Of a DNA stretch of 5,940 bases, positions 1 to 5,434 are shown piece by piece (the first letter of the stretch is position 1; the number at the start of each line of letters is the position of its first letter). Source of the DNA: Trueperaceae bacterium (GTDB taxonomy: Bacteria > Deinococcota > Deinococci > Deinococcales > Trueperaceae); the NCBI GenBank assembly GCA_007130445.1, contig SLSM01000135.1, positions 1 through 5,940 of the forward strand. The letters are read 5' to 3'. Under the pieces are notes generated by a model, which made no database searches, was not told the DNA's origin, and saw only the letters and a list, made by a program, of their open reading frames with translations. The translations under genes and the position numbers were made by a program.

Positions 1-564
1 CCCGGCTACATCAAGGGCTACCCGCCCGGCCTGCGCGAGAACGGCGGCCAGTACACCCACGCGGCGATGTGGGCCATCCTCGCCTACGTGCGCCTGGGCA
101 AGGGCGACGAGGCGGTCGCGCTGTTCGACCTGCTCAACCCCATCAACCACGCTCGCTCGCCGGCCGACGCGCAGCGCTACGCGGTCGAGCCGTACGTCGT
201 GGCCGCCGACGTGTACTCCGTCGCGCCGCACGTCGGGCGCGGGGGCTGGACCTGGTACACGGGCTCCGCGGCGTGGATGTATCGCGCCGGCGTCGAGGGC
301 ATCCTTGGCATACGGCGCGAGGCGGGTGACCTGGTGGTGGATCCGTGCCTGCCGGCGGCGTGGCCCGGGTTCGAGGCGACCGTGCGCAGCGGCGACGCCG
401 TCGTGACGATCGCGGTCGACAACGCTGGCGGTGCCCAGCGCGGGCGTTGGGCGGCCACGCTCGACGGCGTGTCGCTCGAGCCGGTGGGAGGCGTCGTGCG
501 CGCGCGTTTCGAGACCGGAACCCACCGTTTGCGGCTGTGGCGGCACAGCGATTACCGTGGGTGA
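1..564 (+). CDS. ndvB: C-terminal part of a cyclic beta-1,2-glucan synthase type GH94 protein (5' end outside the window)
   Basis: The frame is open from base 1 to the TGA at 562-564, giving 187 visible residues; the ATG at 67 is internal, because the family motif begins upstream of it. The visible part begins PGYIKGYPPGLRENGGQYTHA, followed by EPYVVAADVYS and GRGGWTWYTGSAAWMYR. These blocks are typical of the GH94 phosphorylase-fold (alpha6/alpha6) domain at the C-terminus of NdvB/Cgs cyclic beta-1,2-glucan synthases. The last 60 or so residues look like the closing beta-rich segment. In the full family a very large, membrane-bound protein makes and cyclises beta-1,2-glucan from UDP-glucose, and the GH94 domain sets chain length by phosphorolysis. 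Only that domain is visible, so a stand-alone GH94 enzyme such as a 1,2-beta-oligoglucan phosphorylase cannot be excluded. The next gene starts 93 bases downstream on the same strand, and no convincing terminator separates them. Confidence 0.85.
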   Translation, partial: PGYIKGYPPGLRENGGQYTHAAMWAILAYVRLGKGDEAVALFDLLNPINHARSPADAQRYAVEPYVVAADVYSVAPHVGRGGWTWYTGSAAWMYRAGVEGILGIRREAGDLVVDPCLPAAWPGFEATVRSGDAVVTIAVDNAGGAQRGRWAATLDGVSLEPVGGVVRARFETGTHRLRLWRHSDYRG

Positions 565-598
565 GTTGAAGGGCGTGCGAGCGCACCTGCGCGCACGT

Positions 599-617
599 CG
601 GTCGAACGGTTCGATCG
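599..617. promoter_or_regulatory. Imperfect palindrome, candidate operator upstream of the KaiC-like gene
   Basis: The arms TCGAAC (602-607) and GTTCGA (609-614) are perfect inverted repeats around G608. With one mismatched pair (601/615) the symmetry extends to CG at both ends, so eight of nine positions pair. The site lies 41 bases upstream of the GTG start. Its odd-length symmetry fits a dimeric regulator site, but no regulator gene is in the window. A weaker hairpin (572-579 with 592-599) abuts it. No good -35/-10 pair was found here, so the role is inferred from symmetry only. Confidence 0.35.
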
Positions 618-621
618 TGTC

Positions 622-640
622 CTGGGTGAGCGCCACCCGG
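622..640 (+). promoter_or_regulatory. Leader hairpin just upstream of the KaiC-like gene's ribosome binding site
   Basis: CTGGGTG (622-628) pairs with CACCCGG (634-640) across a five-base loop; one pair is T-G wobble and the rest are Watson-Crick. It ends three bases before the Shine-Dalgarno at 644-650. There is no T-tract after it, so it is unlikely to be a normal intrinsic terminator for the upstream gene. It could influence ribosome access or mRNA stability, which is inference. Confidence 0.35.
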
Positions 641-643
641 CAG

Positions 644-660
644 AGAAGGGTGTCCATGTG
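644..660 (+). promoter_or_regulatory. Shine-Dalgarno that fixes the GTG start, with an overlapping ATG-TGA start-stop
   Basis: AGAAGGG (644-650) lies seven bases before the GTG at 658, which supports that start. An ATG at 656-658 overlaps the GTG but is followed at once by TGA (659-661), so initiation there would yield nothing. The same Shine-Dalgarno is five bases from that ATG. Confidence 0.6.
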
Positions 661-2220
661 AGTACGCTCGAGCAACACGCAGCCGCCGAGGCGCCGTACG
701 CGCGCATCCCGACCGGTATCCCCGGGCTCGACGAGGTCCTGCTCGGTGGCCTGCCCGAGCACGGCGTCTACCTGATCAAGGGCGGCACCGGCACCGGCAA
801 GACGACGCTCGGCCTGCAGTTCCTCCTCGAGGGCGCACGGCGGCGCGAGAAGGTCCTGTTCGTGAGCCTGTCGCAGTCGAACCGCATGCTGGAGCGCATC
901 GCCGCCTCGCACGGCTGGAGCCTGGACGGCGTCCACGTGCACGCGATCACCCCGCACGAGATCCTGCGTCAGCAGGCCACCACCCAGGACGTGTTCGTGT
1001 CCGACGAGGTCGAGCTGGTCGACATCGCCGACCGCATCCGGGGGGTGGTCGAGGAGGTGCGACCCGTCCGACTGGTGTTCGACTCGCTCAGCTTCATCGA
1101 GATCTTGGCGACGGCGCCGGGGCGCTTCGAGCGCGAGCTCGCATCGCTCGTCGAACTGCTCGGCACCCTGGAGGTCACGGCGCTGTTCGTGTTGAACCAG
1201 GGCGGCACGGGCACCACCGACATGATCACCGACGGTGCGATCGAACTCGAGCACCTGGCGGAGGACTTCGCGGGCGTGCGCTACCGGTTGAGCGTCGAGA
1301 AGGTGCGCGGGAGTGCGTTCCGCGGCGGGCACCACGACTTCGAGATCATCCAGGGCGGCCTGCGCGTCTTCCCGCGCCTGACGCTGGTGCCGCGGGGCCG
1401 CTTCGCCGAGGAGCAGGGCGGCCGGACCCGCGCGGTGTTCGAGAGCGACGTCCCGGCGCTCGACGACCTCGTCGGCGGCGGTCTCACGGCGGGCACCTCG
1501 TGCCTGATCCGAGGGCCGTCGGGCGTCGGCAAGTCGAGCCTGGCGACGCGCTACGCGTACGCGGCCGCGACGCGCGGGCAGCGCTGCGTGTACTTCCTGT
1601 TCGAAGAGGTCCGCGACACGTTCCTGCGGCGCGCGGCGGCGTTGTCGATGGACCTGCGGCCGTTCGAGGCGTCCGGCGAGGTGCGCGTGCGCCAGGTCGG
1701 CGGTACGAGCGTGTTGCCGGGCGAGTTGGCGACCGAGATCCGCTCCGCCGTGGGGTGGGGCGCCCAGGTCGTGGTGATCGACTCGCTCTCGGGGTACTAC
1801 CAGTCGCTGCCGGACGAGCGACTCTTGCTCTCGGAGATCCGCGACGTGATCCGCTACCTGAGCGAGCGCGGCGTGCTCACGCTCGTGACGTTGGCGCAGC
1901 GGCCGGACCCGGTCGGCGTGGAGGCCGTGCCGCTGGAGGCCCTGAACATCACCGAGAGCGTCGACGTCACGATCAACCTACAGTACCTCGAGGCCGGAAA
2001 CGCGTTGAGCAAGGCCATCTCCGTGATCAAGCGCCGCGACGGGGATCACGAGAAGGGGATGCGCCTGCTCGAGATCGACGGCCGTGGGCTCACGGTCGGC
2101 GAGGTGTTGCCGCGCTTCGGTGGGATGACGTACGAGGGCGCTGGGGCCGCGCGCGCTCCGGTCGTGCACGAACGGGACGACGGCCATGGCGAGGACGATC
2201 GTGGATCCACCATCGGGTGA
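658..2220 (+). CDS. KaiC-like double-domain RecA-fold ATPase
   Basis: 520 residues, close to the 519 of cyanobacterial KaiC, with two KaiC/RecA ATPase domains in tandem. The CI domain (about 15-245) has Walker A GGTGTGKT (42-49) and Walker B ending in D142 (VFDSLS). The CII domain (about 255-490) has Walker A GPSGVGKS (286-293), catalytic-pair glutamates E316-E317 (YFLFEEV) and Walker B D375 (VVIDSLS). The acidic, probably flexible tail from about 491 overlaps the next gene. In CI the glutamate pair expected after FVSL is replaced by S72-Q73, so CI probably binds but does not readily hydrolyse ATP. By eye, the KaiC phosphosites S431/T432 align with T432-E433 here. Family members form cytosolic ATP-dependent hexamers that act as clocks or signalling switches. 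No kaiA or kaiB is in the window, so this is best called KaiC-like rather than a clock KaiC. The GTG start has a good Shine-Dalgarno. The overlapping GGDEF gene is the likely partner. Confidence 0.93.
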   Translation: MSTLEQHAAAEAPYARIPTGIPGLDEVLLGGLPEHGVYLIKGGTGTGKTTLGLQFLLEGARRREKVLFVSLSQSNRMLERIAASHGWSLDGVHVHAITPHEILRQQATTQDVFVSDEVELVDIADRIRGVVEEVRPVRLVFDSLSFIEILATAPGRFERELASLVELLGTLEVTALFVLNQGGTGTTDMITDGAIELEHLAEDFAGVRYRLSVEKVRGSAFRGGHHDFEIIQGGLRVFPRLTLVPRGRFAEEQGGRTRAVFESDVPALDDLVGGGLTAGTSCLIRGPSGVGKSSLATRYAYAAATRGQRCVYFLFEEVRDTFLRRAAALSMDLRPFEASGEVRVRQVGGTSVLPGELATEIRSAVGWGAQVVVIDSLSGYYQSLPDERLLLSEIRDVIRYLSERGVLTLVTLAQRPDPVGVEAVPLEALNITESVDVTINLQYLEAGNALSKAISVIKRRDGDHEKGMRLLEIDGRGLTVGEVLPRFGGMTYEGAGAARAPVVHERDDGHGEDDRGSTIG

Positions 2221-3115
2221 CGCGCGCGTCCTGGTCTTCGCGCCAGGACTGGACAACGCCCAGGTGATCGTGCGCAGGCTCACGCGGGCCGGGTTCGAGT
2301 GCCTCACGTGCGACGACGCACGGGCGTTCGAGACGCACCTCCAGCGCGACCTCGAGCGCCTCGGTGCCGTCGTGCTCACCGTGCTGGCCGTGCGGTCCGG
2401 GGCCGGCACCGTCGTGTCGCGCTTCAAGGCGACCGAGCCGGCGTGGTCCGCCTTGCCGATCGTGCTCCTCGCGCCGCCCGGCGCGATGGGCGCGTCGCCG
2501 TGGCCGCACACGATCCTGCTGACGATGCCCACGACGGCGCAGCAGCTCGTCGATGTGGTCGAGCGCTCGCTGCACAGCCGTGGTCACCAGCAGCTCCTGG
2601 CGAGCGCCAGCGCCGACCTGCGGCGAGCCGCGTACTACGACACGCTCACGGGGCTGCCGAACCGCACCGCCTTGTACGACCGGATCATGACGCTGCAGCG
2701 CGAGCGGCGCGGGTCCCACAGCGCCTTCGCGGCGATCTTCGTCGACCTGAACGACTTCAAGCGCATCAACGACGCGTACGGCCACGCCGCAGGCGACGAG
2801 ACGCTCAGGCTGGTCGCGGCGCACCTCCTGTCCACCGTCCGTGCGACCGACGTCGTGGCGCGCTGGGGCGGCGACGAGTTCATGATCCTCCTGATCGGGA
2901 CCGTCGGCGCGGAGTTCGTGGCCGAGACCATCGGGCGCCTCGGGGAAGGCATGATCCTCATGTTGCAGGCGGCGAAGGACCCCGTCATGGTGTCGTTCAG
3001 CGTGGGATCCGTCGAGGGCATCGGGCCGGACTTGTCGCCCGACGAGATCCTGGCCCTCGCCGATGCGCGGATGTACGAGCACAAGAACGCCAAGCGGCGC
3101 AAGGGCGACACGTGA
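2186..3115 (+). CDS. Diguanylate cyclase with degenerate N-terminal receiver-like domain
   Basis: 309 residues. Residues 14-130 look like a response-regulator receiver fold (beta strands at VLVFAP, AVVLTV, PIVLLA, TILLTM) but lack every phosphorylation residue: no acidic pair after strand 1, threonine 65 near the phospho-Asp position, and MP at 114-115 instead of the usual KP. It is therefore a pseudo-receiver. The GGDEF domain (about 148-305) is intact: DTLTGLPNR (152-160), VDLNDFKRIND from 186, GHAAGDE, and catalytic GGDEF at 228-232. The inhibitory I-site RxxD (R219-D222) sits five residues before it, so product feedback is likely. The expected reaction is 2 GTP to c-di-GMP in the cytosol. 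No transmembrane segment is seen. The ATG at 2186 lies inside the KaiC-like gene, overlapping it by 35 bases in another frame, with GGGA (2174-2177) as a modest Shine-Dalgarno. This implies translational coupling, so the ATPase is the most likely input. Confidence 0.92.
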   Translation: MARTIVDPPSGDARVLVFAPGLDNAQVIVRRLTRAGFECLTCDDARAFETHLQRDLERLGAVVLTVLAVRSGAGTVVSRFKATEPAWSALPIVLLAPPGAMGASPWPHTILLTMPTTAQQLVDVVERSLHSRGHQQLLASASADLRRAAYYDTLTGLPNRTALYDRIMTLQRERRGSHSAFAAIFVDLNDFKRINDAYGHAAGDETLRLVAAHLLSTVRATDVVARWGGDEFMILLIGTVGAEFVAETIGRLGEGMILMLQAAKDPVMVSFSVGSVEGIGPDLSPDEILALADARMYEHKNAKRRKGDT

Positions 3116-3127
3116 CGGTGAACGCGG

Positions 3128-3148
3128 CGAGCGCTTGACGTAGCGTCG
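3128..3148 (+). terminator. Weak terminator-like hairpin after the GGDEF gene
   Basis: CGA-CGCT (3128-3135, with G3131 bulged) can pair with AGCGTCG (3142-3148) around a six-base loop, starting 13 bases after the stop codon. No T-run follows, so Rho-independent termination would be weak at best. It lies between the signalling operon and the next promoter, where a terminator would be expected. Confidence 0.25.
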
Positions 3149-3168
3149 ATCTGGAGACGGCGGAACGC

Positions 3169-3201
3169 TTGACAACCTGCGGCCGCGTACGTGCATACTC
3201 A
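3169..3201 (+). promoter_or_regulatory. Promoter of the membrane-protein gene, with composite element shared with the reductase promoter
   Basis: A perfect -35 hexamer TTGACA (3169-3174) is followed after 19 bases by CATACT (3194-3199), four of six to TATAAT. The spacer contains GCGGCCG (3179-3185), and the -10 lies within TGCATACTCA (3192-3201). The same three blocks in the same order occur on the minus strand before the reductase gene (5375-5345), which greatly strengthens this call. A 19-base spacer is longer than optimal and resembles promoters that need an activator, such as those of MerR-type regulators; that is inference. Transcription would start near 3206, giving a leader of about 90 bases. 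Because the promoter covers the GTG at 3191, that codon cannot be the gene's start. Confidence 0.65.
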
Positions 3202-3213
3202 TGCAGGCCGCAG
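3177..3213. repeat. Nested inverted repeat around the -10 region
   Basis: CTGCGGCC (3177-3184) and GGCCGCAG (3206-3213) are perfect inverted repeats. Between them TGCAT (3192-3196) and ATGCA (3201-3205) form a second inverted pair around ACTC. The inner and outer right arms are contiguous, while the left arms are separated by seven bases (3185-3191). The dyad brackets the -10 hexamer, so it may be an operator. Most of it lies upstream of the predicted transcription start, so it is less likely to act as RNA. Confidence 0.5.
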
Positions 3214-3283
3214 CAGGTGGTTGGCACGCCATGGACACGGTACGCGGGTGTCCGCGCCCCGGTTGGGCCCATCCTGGATCGTC

Positions 3284-3298
3284 GAGGAGTGGACGATG
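3284..3298 (+). promoter_or_regulatory. Ribosome binding site that fixes the start at 3296
   Basis: GAGGAG (3284-3289) stands six bases before the ATG at 3296. It is the best Shine-Dalgarno in the window and selects this ATG over the in-frame GTG at 3191, which lies inside the promoter. Confidence 0.8.
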
Positions 3299-4165
3299 GA
3301 GCATGCAGGTGTCCGACCAGGCCAGCGCGCGCCCGGCCAGTGGGTGCGCGACGATCGAGTACTGCCGCTGACGCGGCACGTCGCCTTCCACGTCACGCAC
3401 GTCCTTTTGATGGCCTTTCTGGTGCTGTTCGTGTTCCCGGGCCAGACGGACCGGTTGTTCGCGTGGACGGTCCGTCCCGAGATGACGCCCATGCTGATGG
3501 GTGCGGGATACTTCGGTGGGGCGTTCTACTTCTTCAACGTCTACCGTGCGCGGTCGTGGCACACCGTGAGCGCAGGGTTCCTCGGCGTCACGGTGTTCGC
3601 AACCCTCATGCTCGTCGCCACGGTGCTGCACTGGGACCGGTTCAACCACGGTCACCCCATCTTCTGGGCCTGGATCGTGATCTACGTGGTGACGCCGATC
3701 CTCGTGCCGTACGTGTGGTGGCGCAACCGGGCCCTCGACCCCGGACGCCGTCCCGGCGACCTCATGCTGCCGCTGCCCATCCGCTGGGCATTCGGCGTGC
3801 TCGGTTTCGCAGAGCTCATCGGCGTGCTGGTCGTGTTCGCCGTGCCGACGTTCCTGATCGACGTGTGGCCGTGGACCTTGACGCCGCTCACGGCGCGGGT
3901 CGTGGCCGGTTGGTTCTCGCTGACCGGCGCCTTCGCGATCGTCATCGCCTTGGACGGCCGCTGGAGCGCCGTACGGATGACCTTCCGGGCGGCGCTCGTC
4001 GGGATCTCGATGATCCTGGTGTCGTGCCTGCGCGCCTGGGGCGACTTCGATCCCACCAGCCCCTGGCGCTACGGCTTCGTGGGGTTCTTGGTGTTCCTAC
4101 TCGTCGGGTTCGCGGCCCTGCTGGCGATCATGCAGCGCGCCGAGCGCTCGCGCGCCAGCGCGTGA
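3296..4165 (+). CDS. Unrecognised integral membrane protein, about eight helices in two similar halves
   Basis: 289 residues from the ATG with the strong GAGGAG site. I do not recognise a named family. Hydrophobic segments are near 29-48, 63-82, 91-112, 121-141, 163-184, 199-219, 228-246 and 258-279, after a soluble N-terminus of about 25 residues with no signal peptide. The two halves look duplicated. LVLFVFP...AWTVRPEMT...GAF in the first half matches LVVFAVP...PWTLTPLT...GAF in the second, with HWDRF (112-116) and AWGDF (247-251) at equivalent positions near the third helix of each half. Conserved-looking polar or aromatic residues cluster at these points and at HGHP (118-121). No cofactor or transporter signature is visible. 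The gene shares a composite promoter element with the reductase on the opposite strand and overlaps its 3' end, so a role in the same pathway is plausible but unproven. Confidence 0.85.
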   Translation: MEHAGVRPGQRAPGQWVRDDRVLPLTRHVAFHVTHVLLMAFLVLFVFPGQTDRLFAWTVRPEMTPMLMGAGYFGGAFYFFNVYRARSWHTVSAGFLGVTVFATLMLVATVLHWDRFNHGHPIFWAWIVIYVVTPILVPYVWWRNRALDPGRRPGDLMLPLPIRWAFGVLGFAELIGVLVVFAVPTFLIDVWPWTLTPLTARVVAGWFSLTGAFAIVIALDGRWSAVRMTFRAALVGISMILVSCLRAWGDFDPTSPWRYGFVGFLVFLLVGFAALLAIMQRAERSRASA

Positions 4166-5339
4166 AGCGCACGCCCCAGCCCACAGCGCGCCAGCCCATG
4201 CGCGACACGCTCGCGGGGAACGCCGCGTACGCGATCGGGGCGAGGCGCGCCCGCTCGGTCAGGTGCCGTAGAACGGGATCGTGACGGACCATGCCGGCGT
4301 AGCGATCGAAGCCGAGGTCGCGCCGCCGCTCGGCATCGACGATCGCGAGCGCCGCGACCCGTCCGTACGCGAGGGCGAACGCGATGCCTTCGCCGAAGAG
4401 CGGGTCGCTGCCGGCCGCGTCGCCGGCCAGGAGCACGCCCGGTCGCGCCAGAGCGGCACGGTGCGAGTACCAGCGCAGCGTGCTCCCGACCGGGCGGTCG
4501 AGCTGCGCCGGCGACGTGCCCGCCGGGAGGGCGGCGCGCAGCACACGCGCCAGGTCGAGGGGCGCCCGTCTCCCGCGCGCCCGACTGTCGTACACGCCGA
4601 CGTTCGTCGCCGGCTGGTCGCCGCGGCGGCTGGGGAAGCGCCAGGCGTAGCCGGCCAAGCCTGCTGGCAGTGCGGTGAAGTCGAACAACGCGACGTCGCC
4701 GGCGTCCGCGCCGGAGCGTCCGGGCGTCGGCGCCGCGACCGTCGTCTCGATCAGGCACGCGATGGGCGCGACCTCCGGCCAGGCCAACGCGCGGCGCGTC
4801 GGGCTGTTCGCGCCGTCTGCCACCACGACCACGCGCGCCCGGTAGCGCGTGGTATCGGTGCGGATCTCCGTCGCCCCGGCACCCGGCCGCACGTCGCGCA
4901 CCGTGACTCCCTCCTCGACGGCGAGTCCGGACCGCCGGGCGTGCCGCACCAGCCAGGCGTCGAACGCGCTGCGCTCGAACACGCGCAGCACAGGGTCGCC
5001 GTGGAACGCGTAGCTGAGGTCCTCGAAGGCCATCCGCGCGGCGCTGATGCTGGCGTGGGACGGCAGGTCGTCGAGCCCGAGCCCTGCCAGCACCTCCATC
5101 GCCAGATGCGTGACGCCGCCGGCGCACGGTTTGGGGCGCGGGTGGACCGCCCGGTCGAGGAGGACCACGCGCTCGGCCCAGGCAGGGTCGGCGCGGACCA
5201 GGTGCAGCGCCGTCGACAAGCCCGCCGGACCGGCGCCGATGATGGCGACGTCGACGTCGCGCGCGGTGTCACGCGTTCGTGGCGCTCGGCCATCGGGATT
5301 GTGCGGGAGCGCGCCACGCCCCGCCGCGTCGGTATGCAC
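4128..5339 (-). CDS. Geranylgeranyl-reductase-family FAD-dependent oxidoreductase
   Basis: 403 residues from the GTG at 5339, in the usual size range. Visible motifs are the FAD Rossmann fingerprint VAIIGAGPAG (31-40), the family motif PKPCAGGVT (69-77), ADGANS (174-179), the substrate-cavity motif YAWRFP (231-236), and GDAAG...P..GEGI (306-319), which binds the FAD ribose and pyrophosphate. The family reduces double bonds in geranylgeranyl chains: ChlP/BchP for phytyl tails, archaeal-type lipid reductases, and MenJ for menaquinone side chains. The actual substrate cannot be read from sequence, and no chlorophyll or carotenoid genes are in the window. The frame extends to an ATG at 5378, but that codon directly abuts the -35 hexamer of the apparent promoter. 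The only good in-frame start downstream of the promoter is this GTG, seven bases after the -10. The N-terminal 27 residues before the Rossmann fold look disordered. The 3' end overlaps the convergent membrane-protein gene by 38 bases. Confidence 0.9.
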   Translation of the reverse strand: MHTDAAGRGALPHNPDGRAPRTRDTARDVDVAIIGAGPAGLSTALHLVRADPAWAERVVLLDRAVHPRPKPCAGGVTHLAMEVLAGLGLDDLPSHASISAARMAFEDLSYAFHGDPVLRVFERSAFDAWLVRHARRSGLAVEEGVTVRDVRPGAGATEIRTDTTRYRARVVVVADGANSPTRRALAWPEVAPIACLIETTVAAPTPGRSGADAGDVALFDFTALPAGLAGYAWRFPSRRGDQPATNVGVYDSRARGRRAPLDLARVLRAALPAGTSPAQLDRPVGSTLRWYSHRAALARPGVLLAGDAAGSDPLFGEGIAFALAYGRVAALAIVDAERRRDLGFDRYAGMVRHDPVLRHLTERARLAPIAYAAFPASVSRMGWRAVGWGVRFTRWRASARRAA

Positions 5340-5344
5340 GAAGG

Positions 5345-5375
5345 TGAGTATGCATCCTCGGCCGCACGCCGTCAA
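5345..5375 (-). promoter_or_regulatory. Promoter of the reductase gene, with the shared composite element
   Basis: Read on the minus strand: TTGACG (5375-5370), a 17-base spacer, then CATACT (5352-5347). The blocks TTGAC, GCGGCCG (5365-5359) and TGCATACTCA (5354-5345) repeat those at 3169-3201. The distance between the first two is identical (5 bases), and the second gap is 4 bases instead of 6. A 17-base spacer is optimal. Transcription would start near 5340, next to the GTG at 5339. A further TGCATAC lies at 5338-5332, one helical turn and a half downstream. Confidence 0.65.
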
Positions 5376-5434
5376 CATGTGCGTGCCCGCGGGCGCAGCG
5401 CCGGCCGCCGTGAGCGAGGTCGCGGCGACGCGCG
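5376..5434. other. Short intergenic region between permease and reductase, with a GC-rich palindrome
   Basis: Between the permease stop and the reductase -35 hexamer lies GCCCGCGGGC (5385-5394), a perfect 10-base palindrome, plus other GC-rich short dyads. None is followed by a T-run on the minus strand, so no intrinsic terminator can be called. Read-through from the permease into the reductase is possible. Confidence 0.4.

Noticed and set aside
566..594. A promoter starting at TTGAAG for the KaiC-like gene
   Set aside because: No recognisable -10 lies at a normal distance; the sequence there is GCGCGCAC.
658..2220. A true circadian kaiC
   Set aside because: No kaiA or kaiB is in the window, the CI catalytic glutamates are missing, and the neighbour is a cyclase. 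KaiC-like is the safer name.
3135..3163. A second promoter starting at TTGACG (3135-3140), where CGCTTGAC repeats 34 bases before the main -35
   Set aside because: At 16-18 bases downstream there is only GC-rich sequence with no -10-like hexamer, and neither GCGGCCG nor TGCATACTCA follows.
3191..3295. A 35-residue N-terminal extension of the membrane protein starting at GTG 3191
   Set aside because: The GTG lies between the -35 and -10 hexamers and has no Shine-Dalgarno, while ATG 3296 has GAGGAG at six bases.
2090..3655. A 521-codon open frame on the minus strand across the GGDEF gene
   Set aside because: Its protein is rich in Arg, His, Pro and Gly without any motif, and it lies antisense to a gene with clear GGDEF signatures. 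It is a shadow frame of GC-rich coding DNA.
3169..4284. A 371-codon plus-strand frame covering the membrane protein
   Set aside because: It is Arg/Pro-rich with no hydrophobic pattern and begins on the -35 hexamer. The other frame gives a coherent membrane protein with a strong ribosome binding site.
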